From: an uncultured Lachnospiraceae bacterium
GTDB lineage: Bacteria; Bacillota; Clostridia; Lachnospirales; Lachnospiraceae
Assembly: GCA_910585965.1 (NCBI GenBank)
Contig: CAJUHH010000019.1
Location: forward strand, 1-60,800
Length of the DNA: 60,800 bases
Reading direction: 5' to 3'
In this document: positions 52,849 to 60,800 of the stretch, in pieces
Layout of the letters: the number at the start of each line of letters is the position of its first letter
Numbering within the stretch: position 1 is the first letter of the stretch
Program-made: the position numbers and the translations under genes
The notes under the pieces: generated by a model
The model's input: only the letters and a program-made list of their open reading frames with translations
Databases searched by the model: none
What the model was told of the DNA's origin: nothing

Positions 52849-52880
52849 TTTTTTCACCCTTTCTGATTCTGTTTTCCGCA

Positions 52881-54860
52881 TTACTGCTGCATCAGTGCTG
52901 CCGCCGCTTTTTTCACCAGTTTTATTATGACAATCAGCAACGCCGCCAGAAGGACAACAGCAAGAATCACGACTGCTGCAATCATTACTGCATATTGATT
53001 GGGATTTTTTACCAGACTTCCCAAGTCTTTCGCATCCTCCACGTTTTTTCTCCCCTGAGGGGCGGCATAATATTCCGGCACTTCGACAACCCCATCCGCA
53101 TTCGCCTCAAAGGAAGCGATATATTTGGCAATTCCCGCCCATGCCTTTAATTCCATATCTCCATCGTAAACAATGCAATCCTCAAAATCCGTGACCGGAG
53201 TTCCATCCGCGTTCTTTGGCTCCAGCGAAAGAATTCCATAAGACATATCCGTTACTGCGCTGAGCATCTGCCCGCTGTACAAATCCGCCACTACCCGGTA
53301 CAGCTTATCGTCTTCCAGCTCGATCCGTTCCACGTTTCCTCCTGAACCTCCAGGCAGCGCCAGCCCGTTGTCCCCCCTCGTCAAATAAAGATCCGTTACT
53401 TTATTCAAAATCAGACGGTGGGGATTATATGTCATATTCATCCCGCTCATATACAGCCGGGCCGTCTTCATAAAATCCGTAACCGAAGCATCGATCTCTG
53501 CCGCTGTCTTCAATTCCTTCCCCGTAAGGTAGACGCTGATCAGCGGATAACCGGGAACCCCGTCCTTCCCTATCCCGAGGGAAAAGGAATTATAAACGTC
53601 TTCCACTGTAATATTCCCCGGCACATAAGTATCCCTCACCGTACCGCTTGGCACCACCGCCATATCCACCGGCACCCCGTCGTACCCTTCTGCCGTTTCC
53701 ACCGCATAAATATAAGCATCTGCCATCAAATTTCCCAAGTTATGTTCTGTATGTATCTGTTCCAAATCCTGTACGGTACTGAATGCATATGCGTTATGAG
53801 CCAATACCTGATCTGCCGTATAGCCGAAACGGGACAAATAATCCGCATCAATCGTTTCCTCAAACGCGGCAATCTGTTCTTTGATCTCTTCATCCTCAGG
53901 AATCTCTTCCGTCGTCGGAATCAATTCGTAATCCTCTATCCGCCATCTGCCGTCATCTTTTTCCACCATGGAAAAGGAACCCACTGCTTTTCCATATTCC
54001 CCGGCAGATACAATATAAGTGTCCCCGTACACTAACGGCTCTTCCAGCGTTGTATGGGAATGGCCGCTGATAATCAGATCCAGCTCCGGCACTTTCTGGG
54101 CAATGATTTCATCTTCCGATTTTTTCTTATCCTCATTGGTTCCGCAATGAGACAGGCAGACCAACATATCCGCCTCTTCTTTTTCCCGTATTTCCTCTAC
54201 GGTCTCGGCCACCGCCTCAGCCGGATTCTGGAAAGAAAGGGCGCATGTGGGCGCACAGGCTAACGCATCTTCCCCGAATACGCCGATCAAAGCGATTTTT
54301 ACCCCATTTTTTTCCACGATTTCATAGTCCTTGACCCCATACTCTTTAAAAGCCGCCCGAATCTCCTCCTGTTCCTCCCCCGCTCCTGTCCAATCCACAT
54401 TACAGACGAGCAGGGAAGGCAGTTCTTCCCCGCTGTTCGCCGCCATATGCAGCATATTTTCCAGTCCCTTCGAGCGGAAGTCAAATTCATGGTTGCCAAA
54501 CGTAGTTGCATCATAGCCCATAGCCCCCATCAGCCGGAGCTCGGATGCCTGCGTTTCATACACCGTCTGGAACAAGCTCCCCATGGAAAAATCCCCGCCG
54601 TCCACCAGCAAAGTTTCCGGGTCTTTTCCTCTCTGCCTGTCAATAATCGTCTGAATCCTTGCAAATCCTCCGATATTCACATCTTCCCCCTGATACACCG
54701 TCTGGAAGCTGTTAATATGGGAATGCATATCATGGGTAAACAATATGCTGACACGGGTTCCCTCTTCGGCCGCCATGCTGCGCCCTGAAAATGCTCCTGC
54801 CAATATCCACACAACCGCCAAAGCGCCAAATGCCCGCACCAGCCAACGCCTTTTGTCCAT
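52881..54860 (-). CDS. Cell-surface 5'-nucleotidase / 2',3'-cyclic phosphodiesterase
   Basis: The 659-residue protein has a signal peptide (1-30, ending SMAAEE). The metallophosphatase domain has metal ligands in LFTHDMHSH, VDGGDFSMGS, TFGNHEFDF and ISGHSHTTLE. The 5'-nucleotidase C-terminal domain (about 355-570) has NLMADAYIYAV and TVEDVYNSFSLG. A C-terminal membrane helix (about 625-650) anchors it. UshA/YfkN-type enzymes hydrolyse external nucleotides for scavenging. It follows the GTPase-NYN gene by 20 bases. Confidence 0.93.
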   Translation of the reverse strand: MDKRRWLVRAFGALAVVWILAGAFSGRSMAAEEGTRVSILFTHDMHSHINSFQTVYQGEDVNIGGFARIQTIIDRQRGKDPETLLVDGGDFSMGSLFQTVYETQASELRLMGAMGYDATTFGNHEFDFRSKGLENMLHMAANSGEELPSLLVCNVDWTGAGEEQEEIRAAFKEYGVKDYEIVEKNGVKIALIGVFGEDALACAPTCALSFQNPAEAVAETVEEIREKEEADMLVCLSHCGTNEDKKKSEDEIIAQKVPELDLIISGHSHTTLEEPLVYGDTYIVSAGEYGKAVGSFSMVEKDDGRWRIEDYELIPTTEEIPEDEEIKEQIAAFEETIDADYLSRFGYTADQVLAHNAYAFSTVQDLEQIHTEHNLGNLMADAYIYAVETAEGYDGVPVDMAVVPSGTVRDTYVPGNITVEDVYNSFSLGIGKDGVPGYPLISVYLTGKELKTAAEIDASVTDFMKTARLYMSGMNMTYNPHRLILNKVTDLYLTRGDNGLALPGGSGGNVERIELEDDKLYRVVADLYSGQMLSAVTDMSYGILSLEPKNADGTPVTDFEDCIVYDGDMELKAWAGIAKYIASFEANADGVVEVPEYYAAPQGRKNVEDAKDLGSLVKNPNQYAVMIAAVVILAVVLLAALLIVIIKLVKKAAAALMQQ

Positions 54861-54880
54861 TCCTCTTTCCTCTCCTTATT

Positions 54881-57652
54881 TCACCGAATCTGATCCAACT
54901 GTTCCCTCGTTTCCTTTGTCACCCCATCCATCAGGTAATTTCTGCCTTCAGGCTGCTTATCCATATAGGTTCCGCGCATCTCCTCCGAAACTCTTCGGAT
55001 CTCTTCCCGCAGTTCCCTTGCCGAAAGCAGGGCGCAGCCCTGTCCCCTGATAATGATCTGCTCCAGCCCGTCCGAAGTAGCCACCGTCACATCCGCTTTC
55101 CGTCCGTTTTCATGGGCAAATTTTTCAATATACTGGTCTGCCGTCTCCGCCTCTTTCGTATATACCACATGGATATTATGATAATCGAAAATTTCCGTAT
55201 CATGTCCCTGCACGCGGTAAGCGTCAAAAACAAGGATCAGATGGCATCCCCGCATTCCCTGGTAATTGCAAAGAATATCCATCAGCTTCCCCCTCGCCCC
55301 GTCAATGCTGACCCCTGCCAGCTCTTTCAGGTCTTCCCATGCGAAAATAATATTATAGCCGTCTACCAGCAGATATTTTTCCTTCTTCGCCGCCTTTTTA
55401 CCATTTTCTTTTCCGTTTTCCCCATAAGTGCGGGTGGATGCCGTATTTCCTTTCTTTCCATACTCTCCCCGGCCATCTGGCCCAATAGCATCCAGCCCAT
55501 TGCTTCCCGGTCGGTTCTTTCCCGCCGCTTTGCCCGCTTTTCGATTGGCATACAGCGTTTTTTCCAAAATCGCATCCACCTCTTCGGTTCCCAGCCATTG
55601 GCCGGAATCTGTCTCCTGCCCTTTTCCCTGCCTTCTCCGCGCTGGCGATGCGGCATCTTCTGTATCGTCTCCACGCTGGGCTAAGCCGCCTTTTTCCTCC
55701 CGTTCTCCTTTTCGAAAACAGCTTTCCACATGCATATACGCTTTTACTTCATCCCATTCCACATAAAAGCCCGCCCCGTGGGTGCAGAAAATAGAACCGG
55801 CCGGATTATCCATATCCCTTTCTGCCTCATAACCGATCTTTTCTACGACATCTTCCGTATTATGGCAGGGTTTATAGCCCTTCCATGTGCAAAACAGCTT
55901 TCCATGCCCCTTCGTATAAGCTGCCAGTTCCTTCGCATATCCCTGCAGGGATGCCGCCGGAGCTTCCCCTGCCAAAACAGCCATATCTCCCTGCAACAGG
56001 GGCATATCGAAAGTTCCGCTCATCCTTTCCATATCCGTCATGGCGCGCCCAATCATCTTTTCCGGTATTTCCAGGCGGAAATCATAATAAGGCTCCAACA
56101 GTACCGGCCGCGCCTCCATCAGCCCCTGCCGCACTGCCCGGTAGCATGCCTGGCGGAAATCCCCGCCTTCGGTATGCTTCTGGTGAGCCCTTCCTCCGAC
56201 CAGGGTTATCCTCATATCGGTAATAGGAGAGCCAGTCAGTACCCCCTTATGCTCTTTTTCCTCTAAATGGGTCAGCACCAGCCGCTGCCAGTTCCGCTCC
56301 AGCATGTCGCTGCTGCAATCCGCCGCAAAGGAAAGCCCGCTTCCCGCCTCCCCCGGCTCCAGCAGAAGATGGACTTCCGCATAATGTTTTAAGGGCTCAA
56401 AATGCCCTACGCCTTCCACTGCATTCCCAATGGTTTCCTTATATACGATGTTCCCTTCTCCAAACTCGACTTCTACGCCAAACCGTTCCATAATCAGGCT
56501 CTTTAAAACTTCCGTCTGCACTTGGCCCATGATTTTCACTTGTATTTCCTGCAACGCCTCGTTCCATGCGAGATGGAGCTGGGGTTCCTCTTCTTCCAGC
56601 AGCCGAAGCTTTGGAAGCAGCAAGGCTGGATCGCAGTCCGATGGAAGCTCCATCTTGCAGGTCAGCACCGGTTCCAGTACCGGGAGGATAGATTCCTGCT
56701 CTTTTCCAATCCCTTCCCTCGGTTTGGCATGGCTTAGCCCGGTTACGACGCAAATGCTCCCGGCAGCAGCTTCGTCTATTACGCTATATTTTTCCCCGGA
56801 ATAAACGCGGATCTGGTTCACTTTCTCCGTCCACTCATTCCCCTCTCCACCGCCGTTCAGCTCCATCCTCGCCCTAAGGCTTCCTCCTGTCACCTTCAGA
56901 AAAGTCAGGCGGTTCCCTTGGTTATCCCTGGCAATTTTAAATACTTTCGCTCCGAATTCGTCCGAATAATCCTTCTCACGGGTATAGTTCTGCAACCCGG
57001 CAAGAAACCCTTCCACCCCATCCCCCTTCAGGGCAGAGCCAAAAAAACAAGGGAATATTTTCCGTTCCGCAACCAGTCTCCTGATTTCTTCCTCCGCAAT
57101 CTTCCCTTGTTCCAAAAAAGCCTCCAGCGTTTCTTCCTCGGCCATTGCAATGTTTTCGTAAAACTTCTGTCTTTCCGCCCCTGGCGGCTTCTCCGTAAAA
57201 TCAACACATTCCCCGCCCAGCCGCTCCGCCAGCTCTTTCATCAGCGCTTCTTTGTCCGTCCCTTCCTGGTCCATCTTATTCATGAAGAGAAACACAGGGA
57301 TGCCATATTTCTTCAGCAGCCGCCACAGCGTCAGGGTATGCCCCTGCACGCCGTCAGCCCCGCTTATCACAAGCACGCCGTAATCCAGTACCTGGAGCGT
57401 CCGCTCCATTTCCGCAGAGAAGTCCACATGGCCGGGGGTATCCAGCAGCGTCGCCTGCCTTTCTCCGAGCCGGAAGAGAGCCTGTTTGGAAAATATCGTG
57501 ATTCCACGGCTCCGTTCCAGTTCGTAGTTATCCAGGAAAGCATCCCCGTTATCCACTCTGCCCATCCGCCTTATGCTCCCGCTGGCATAGAGCATCGCTT
57601 CCGATAAAGTTGTTTTTCCCGCATCCACATGCGCTAATATCCCGATGACCAC
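54881..57652 (-). CDS. Tet(M)-like ribosomal GTPase fused to YacP/Rae1-type NYN nuclease
   Basis: The 923-residue protein starts at GTG 57652, 6 bases after GGAGG. An EF-G/Tet(M)-like GTPase comes first: G1 AHVDAGKTTLSEAML, ITIFSKQA, G3 LDTPGHVDF and G4 FMNKMD. Domains II-V follow to about residue 655 (EIPEKMIGRAMTDMERMSG is typical). A Gly/Lys-rich linker (about 655-755) joins an NYN domain (756-923, encoded by 54881-55387) with LLVDGYNIIFAW, LVFDAYRVQG and TVATSDGLEQ acidic residues, like YacP/Rae1. Tet(M) binds the ribosomal A-site region; Rae1 cuts mRNA there. Tetracycline resistance is not implied. Confidence 0.9.
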   Translation of the reverse strand: MVIGILAHVDAGKTTLSEAMLYASGSIRRMGRVDNGDAFLDNYELERSRGITIFSKQALFRLGERQATLLDTPGHVDFSAEMERTLQVLDYGVLVISGADGVQGHTLTLWRLLKKYGIPVFLFMNKMDQEGTDKEALMKELAERLGGECVDFTEKPPGAERQKFYENIAMAEEETLEAFLEQGKIAEEEIRRLVAERKIFPCFFGSALKGDGVEGFLAGLQNYTREKDYSDEFGAKVFKIARDNQGNRLTFLKVTGGSLRARMELNGGGEGNEWTEKVNQIRVYSGEKYSVIDEAAAGSICVVTGLSHAKPREGIGKEQESILPVLEPVLTCKMELPSDCDPALLLPKLRLLEEEEPQLHLAWNEALQEIQVKIMGQVQTEVLKSLIMERFGVEVEFGEGNIVYKETIGNAVEGVGHFEPLKHYAEVHLLLEPGEAGSGLSFAADCSSDMLERNWQRLVLTHLEEKEHKGVLTGSPITDMRITLVGGRAHQKHTEGGDFRQACYRAVRQGLMEARPVLLEPYYDFRLEIPEKMIGRAMTDMERMSGTFDMPLLQGDMAVLAGEAPAASLQGYAKELAAYTKGHGKLFCTWKGYKPCHNTEDVVEKIGYEAERDMDNPAGSIFCTHGAGFYVEWDEVKAYMHVESCFRKGEREEKGGLAQRGDDTEDAASPARRRQGKGQETDSGQWLGTEEVDAILEKTLYANRKAGKAAGKNRPGSNGLDAIGPDGRGEYGKKGNTASTRTYGENGKENGKKAAKKEKYLLVDGYNIIFAWEDLKELAGVSIDGARGKLMDILCNYQGMRGCHLILVFDAYRVQGHDTEIFDYHNIHVVYTKEAETADQYIEKFAHENGRKADVTVATSDGLEQIIIRGQGCALLSARELREEIRRVSEEMRGTYMDKQPEGRNYLMDGVTKETREQLDQIR

Positions 57653-57670
57653 TCCGATCCTCCATAGCAA

Positions 57671-57706
57671 AACGCCTTTGGCGCAAGCAACTTCTCTTCA
57701 CACTTA
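57671..57706 (-). repeat. Repeat element after the CofE-like gene
   Basis: AACTTCTCTTCACACT (57689-57704) is identical to 31148-31163 and, as there, runs into the stop codon of the upstream gene. On the minus strand it continues into the mini-hairpin CGCC-AAA-GGCG followed by TTTT (57683-57669). The ribosome site of the GTPase gene follows. It may act as an attenuator or mRNA end between the two genes. Confidence 0.6.
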
Positions 57707-58894
57707 ACTTACATAATTATCAAAATAACCTTGTATCAGAATAACCGGCGTTCCTTTATCCCCGGAGCCGCTGGTCAAATCACAGAGCGAGCCGATCAGA
57801 TCCGTCAGCCTCCTCGGCGTTGTTCCCTGGGATGCCATATCGCCTACCAGGTTATCCTTCTTTTCCCGGATACGGTTTTCTATGGCCTTTTTTAATTCCT
57901 CGCCGGACAAATCTTTGAAATCGTTGTCCGCCAGATATTTTAATTTCACTTCGTTGGGCGTGCCGTCCAGCCCCGGCGTGCTTGCCGGAGATACGCACGG
58001 GTCAGCCAGCTCCCAAATCTTTCCGACCGGGTCTTTGAAGGCTCCGTCGCCGTATACCATGACTTCCACATGCTTCCCGGTTCTGTCCAATATTTCCTTC
58101 TGGATATCCAAAACAAGATCCGTGCATTCCCTAGGGAACAGCTTGACAGAACTTTCTGTGGATTTGTTGGAACCGAGCAGTCCGTAGTTCGTATTATATC
58201 CGCTCCCGTTTATCGATTCGTTCAGTATATCATCCAAACCGCACACCTTTTCTGCCCCGCAGGCTTTTAAAATCTTCTTCGTGCGGGCGCGGCTGTGGAT
58301 ATCACAGTTCAGCACATTTTTCGTATATTTTAAAATCTTCCGGCAGTCATTGGCGAAAATAATCTCCACCTCGGCTCCCTCTTCGCGGATAATGTCCCCA
58401 TAATACTGCACATAATCCACGCCAGTAAAAGGATGCTTGTTCTCCCCAAAAAGTTCCCTGTATTTTTCCAAAGTCAGCAGGTCGCTGTAGGGATTGATCC
58501 CCGCGTCGTCCAGTTTATCCAGCGAAACCAGCTCATTGCCCACCTCATCGCTGGGATAGCTCAGCATCAAAACGATCTTTTTCGCCCCTTTGGCGATCCC
58601 CCGAAGGCAGATGGCAAAACGGTTCCTTGAGAGAATCGGGAAAATAACACCGATCGTCTCTCCTCCCAGTTTTTCCCTGACATCCTGCGCGATATCATCC
58701 ACCGATGCATAATTGCCCTGGGAGCGAGCCACCACCGACTCCGTCACCGCGATGACATCCCGGTCCCTCAGCTCGAAACCCTCGCTCTCGGCCGCCTCCA
58801 ATACACTGTCCGTCACAATCTTTACCAGATCATCCCCTTCCCGTATGATCGGGCAACGGATTCCTCTTGAAATAGTTCCTACTTTTCTTTCCAT
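57704..58894 (-). CDS. Coenzyme F420-0:L-glutamate ligase family protein
   Basis: The 396-residue protein belongs to the CofE-like family: GTISRGIRCPIIREGDDLVKIV, RDRDVIAVTESVVARSQGNYA and the Gly/Ser-rich NGSGYNTNYGLLGSNKS. True CofE adds glutamates to F420-0 and has about 250 residues; this version is longer. F420 synthesis is not known in Lachnospiraceae, so it probably ligates glutamate to another molecule. It is the first gene of a likely unit with the GTPase-NYN, nucleotidase and MATE genes. Confidence 0.83.
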   Translation of the reverse strand: MERKVGTISRGIRCPIIREGDDLVKIVTDSVLEAAESEGFELRDRDVIAVTESVVARSQGNYASVDDIAQDVREKLGGETIGVIFPILSRNRFAICLRGIAKGAKKIVLMLSYPSDEVGNELVSLDKLDDAGINPYSDLLTLEKYRELFGENKHPFTGVDYVQYYGDIIREEGAEVEIIFANDCRKILKYTKNVLNCDIHSRARTKKILKACGAEKVCGLDDILNESINGSGYNTNYGLLGSNKSTESSVKLFPRECTDLVLDIQKEILDRTGKHVEVMVYGDGAFKDPVGKIWELADPCVSPASTPGLDGTPNEVKLKYLADNDFKDLSGEELKKAIENRIREKKDNLVGDMASQGTTPRRLTDLIGSLCDLTSGSGDKGTPVILIQGYFDNYVS

Positions 58895-58931
58895 AACGAT
58901 CCTCGTTTCTGCGCCGCTTTTTTATAAAGGA

Positions 58932-59009
58932 GCCTGCGGATGCCGCGCGGACACAGGCCCTTACCTTCTCTCCAGTTTATTTGTATCTCCTATCCGGCGT
59001 TTCTGCCGG
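58932..59009 (-). promoter_or_regulatory. Leader with two hairpins upstream of the CofE-like gene
   Basis: In the roughly 130-base leader, CCGGC/GCCGG (58994-58998 and 59005-59009) and GCCTG/CAGGC (58932-58936 and 58954-58958, with further GC pairing inside) form two hairpins. No U-tract or known riboswitch core was recognised. Confidence 0.45.
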
Positions 59010-59028
59010 TTAAAACTCTGCCTTGCTT

Positions 59029-59057
59029 ATTATAAGGGATATGTATGCATATGAAAA
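59029..59057 (-). promoter_or_regulatory. SigmaA-type promoter of the CofE-GTPase-NYN unit
   Basis: Minus-strand TTTTCA (59057-59052), a 17-base spacer and TATAAT (59034-59029) lie just after the SIR2-TPR stop codon. They start a leader of about 130 bases. Confidence 0.7.
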
Positions 59058-59066
59058 GTAAAAATT

Positions 59067-60692
59067 TTATTTTTTATATTTTGGATCCAGTTCTGCCGCT
59101 CTTTCAAAATCCTGCTTGGCTTTTTCCTCTTCACCCATCTTTTTGTAACAAAGGGCACGGTTATTATATGCCATAGCATATTTATCATCTATCTCTATCG
59201 CTTTACTATAATTTTCTATTGCTTTTTCATAATTCCCTAAATTATGACAGCTAGCACCACGGCCATTATAAGCGGACGCATACTTAGGATCCAATTCGAT
59301 CGCTTTATTATAATCTTCTATCGATTTTTCGTATTCTCTTAAATCACCATAAATATTTCCACGGTTATTATAAGCATATGCATACTTCGGATTCAATTTC
59401 AGAGCTTCATTATAGTCTTCTATCGATTTTTCATACTCTTTTAAATCCCTATAGCTATTTCCACGGCTATTATAAATCGATGGATTTTTCAGCCCTAATT
59501 CTATCGCTTTCGTATAGTACTCTACTGCCATCTCATGATTTTTACTAACCCGCTCCCGGTTCCCCAGTTTATAATAATTATCAGCCGAAGGATCTTTCTC
59601 AATCAATTCCAGCAAGGCCGCTTTTTCCTTATCCGCAAAATCTCCTAACGAAACTTTCACTTCTCTCTGCTCTTCGGTCGGTTCCTCAATTTCATCCATC
59701 TTTTCGCTGAATTCCTCGAACCGCCTGTTATATAATTCGATCTTATCCTCCGCCACCTTCCGCAGCCAGCCGTCCGGGTTTTCATACTGGAACATCCTCT
59801 CCAGCATAAACATCATCTCATCAAATCCCGCAATGGAAACAAAATACCCCTTCTGCCTTTTTACCAATTCGACGATTTCATCCCCCGGCCCGTCCTCCTC
59901 TCTTTCCCTCTTCACATAACACCAGAAAATACCGTTCAGTTCCACCGACTCATCCGCCAGAAACTTCATCAGCGTTCTGTCCCCTCCCCCATATCCAATC
60001 ACGATAGGAGTAAAAACACGGAACACCATCCGCAGCACCTTTTTCCATTCTTCCGAAAGCTCCTGCAGTTCTTCCTTTCTGTTCAAGGGATTAAAGAACA
60101 GCCCCCTATGCAGCTTTGCCACAATCGGCCTCTTCGTATTCACATCAATAAATTCCGCCAGCGACTCATGCCCCACTACGATTGGCCTTTTCTTCGTATA
60201 AATAAAAAGCGCGTCTTCCACCAAACTGTCAAAATTCGTGGTGATCACAAGATTGCTATCCGTCGTTGTCAGAAATTGCACCAACGGATAATACCCGAAT
60301 CCGGGTTCCGCGTTTTCCATCTTTCTTTCCAGATAGGCATACCCATTCCCATAATCAGGGAAAAACCGCAGGCTGTAAATATCGAAATAATTCTCGCTCT
60401 TAATGGAAATATCCTTTATCTCCAGCTTTTCCATCAAATCCGTTTTTTCTGTTTCGTTCCCCTTATACCGTTCCTCGATCTCCCGAACCCACATTTCCGA
60501 CATTTCGATTCCCGTAGGAATTCCCGAGCTCCTGGACACGCCGGAGCCAAGAATAAAGCAGAATCGTTTCCCGTTCCCGCTGCTTTCCTTTAACATCTCC
60601 AGAAAACAGCGCTGCGAAACCGAAATCTTATCCAGTTCTTCCTTCTTCCCTCCCACCTTTCGTTCCCCCTTTTTTCTTCTTATGTAACGCAT
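59067..60692 (-). CDS. SIR2-like NADase domain with TPR repeats, putative defence protein
   Basis: The 541-residue protein has a SIR2-like N-terminal domain (about 38-300). Its NAD-binding loop is FILGSGVSRSSG (47-57), with TTNFDSL (N153, D155), KLH (H195) and VIGYGGGD. About five TPR units occupy 370-541, with consensus YxNRGNxYxDLxEYEKSIEDYNKAIELDPKY. SIR2-like NADases are effectors of several anti-phage systems (Thoeris ThsA, DSR, Avs5), where TPRs sense or oligomerise. There is no STAND NTPase between the domains. The start is uncertain: ATG 60692 has a weak site, GTG 60656 follows AGGGGG. Confidence 0.86.
   Translation of the reverse strand: MRYIRRKKGERKVGGKKEELDKISVSQRCFLEMLKESSGNGKRFCFILGSGVSRSSGIPTGIEMSEMWVREIEERYKGNETEKTDLMEKLEIKDISIKSENYFDIYSLRFFPDYGNGYAYLERKMENAEPGFGYYPLVQFLTTTDSNLVITTNFDSLVEDALFIYTKKRPIVVGHESLAEFIDVNTKRPIVAKLHRGLFFNPLNRKEELQELSEEWKKVLRMVFRVFTPIVIGYGGGDRTLMKFLADESVELNGIFWCYVKREREEDGPGDEIVELVKRQKGYFVSIAGFDEMMFMLERMFQYENPDGWLRKVAEDKIELYNRRFEEFSEKMDEIEEPTEEQREVKVSLGDFADKEKAALLELIEKDPSADNYYKLGNRERVSKNHEMAVEYYTKAIELGLKNPSIYNSRGNSYRDLKEYEKSIEDYNEALKLNPKYAYAYNNRGNIYGDLREYEKSIEDYNKAIELDPKYASAYNGRGASCHNLGNYEKAIENYSKAIEIDDKYAMAYNNRALCYKKMGEEEKAKQDFERAAELDPKYKK
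59271..59477 (-). repeat. Tandem 102-base TPR-coding repeats
   Basis: Two neighbouring 34-codon TPR units (residues about 407-440 and 441-474) are nearly identical at DNA level, including the shared TCTTCTATCGATTTTTC and TTTCCACGG blocks. Such similarity points to recent duplication and possible copy-number change of the repeat. Confidence 0.7.
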
Positions 60693-60745
60693 GCCTATTC
60701 ACGCTAACTCCCATGCCGCCTCCCGGCGGTACAAATCATCAATAG

Positions 60746-60800
60746 GAAGAACGCCGCATTTTAGGCGTTCTTCGGTGTGAGAAAGACTTGCAAAGCAAGT
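60746..60800. repeat. Hairpins at the right edge, related to the 31 kb repeat
   Basis: GAAGAACGCC/GGCGTTCTTC (60746-60755 and 60764-60773) form a perfect 10-base stem. This is followed by TTCGGTGTGA (60771-60780), also found at 31076-31085, and by the hairpin ACTTGC-AAA-GCAAGT (60786-60800), analogous to GGTTCGC-AAC-GCGAACC at 31090-31106. The element continues beyond the window. The 108 bases upstream of the SIR2-TPR gene show no confident promoter. Confidence 0.55.

Noticed and set aside
54881..57652. Tetracycline resistance gene of the Tet(M) class
   Set aside because: The GTPase is only Tet(M)-like, is fused to a nuclease domain and lies in chromosomal context without mobile genes, so resistance is not supported.
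59067..60692. Complete Thoeris or Avs5 system
   Set aside because: There is no TIR partner gene and no STAND NTPase domain, only SIR2 and TPR parts.

Overview
The window looks like chromosomal DNA of a motile Clostridia, most likely a Lachnospiraceae. The evidence is the single-operon fla/che layout, CodY beside topA, a SigK-type sigma factor, FapA, a DUF6115-like protein and an IspF with a cysteine-rich tail. Base composition is balanced, with A+T-rich intergenic regions. Almost everything is on the minus strand, so transcription runs from high to low coordinates. The exceptions are one gene of unknown function (50008-50487) and one tRNA-Ala (51360-51432).

Region by region, in direction of transcription: (1) 60.8-59.07 kb holds a SIR2-TPR protein that resembles known anti-phage effectors. 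(2) 58.9-51.5 kb is a probable transcription unit with a CofE-like ligase, a Tet(M)-like ribosomal GTPase fused to a YacP/Rae1-type NYN nuclease, a cell-surface 5'-nucleotidase and a MATE exporter. (3) 51.4-50.0 kb holds tRNA-Ala(CGC), an MNT/HEPN toxin-antitoxin pair and a conserved gene of unknown function. (4) 49.9-38.8 kb is housekeeping and regulation: ispF, a GNAT acetyltransferase, hflX, sigK, an atypical HD-GYP protein, comM/yifB, dprA, topA and codY. (5) 38.7-3.4 kb is one about 35 kb fla/che unit. Its order is flgB-flgC-fliE-F-G-H-I-J-motE-like-fliK-flgD-TIGR02530-flgE-flbD-motA-motB-fliL-M-Y-cheY-fliO-P-Q-R-flhB-A-F-G-pilZ-cheB-A-W-C-D-orf-fliA-fapA-three unknowns. (6) 3.2-1.4 kb is rpsB-tsf with its own promoter and a strong terminator. 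(7) 1.3-0 kb is an AT-rich accessory patch with an unknown protein, a Phd antitoxin and a Doc toxin that appears broken.

The fla/che unit encodes the rod and MS-ring start (flgBC, fliEFG), the export apparatus (fliHIJ, fliOPQR, flhAB), hook assembly (fliK, flgD, flgE), the stator (motAB, fliL), the switch (fliG, fliM, fliY), placement (flhFG), the late sigma factor (fliA) and the chemotaxis core (cheA, W, Y, B, C, D). Flagellin, hook-associated proteins, flgG, flgM, csrA/fliW, cheR and chemoreceptors are absent and must lie elsewhere. No CRISPR array, prophage, IS element or rRNA was seen.

The most unusual item is the GTPase-NYN fusion at 54881-57652. It joins a protein type that binds the ribosomal A site to a nuclease type known to cut mRNA in the A site. 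Second is a short repeat that directly follows the stop codon of two unrelated genes (31.1 kb and 57.7 kb). Its hairpin-bearing left end seems to recur at the window's right edge.
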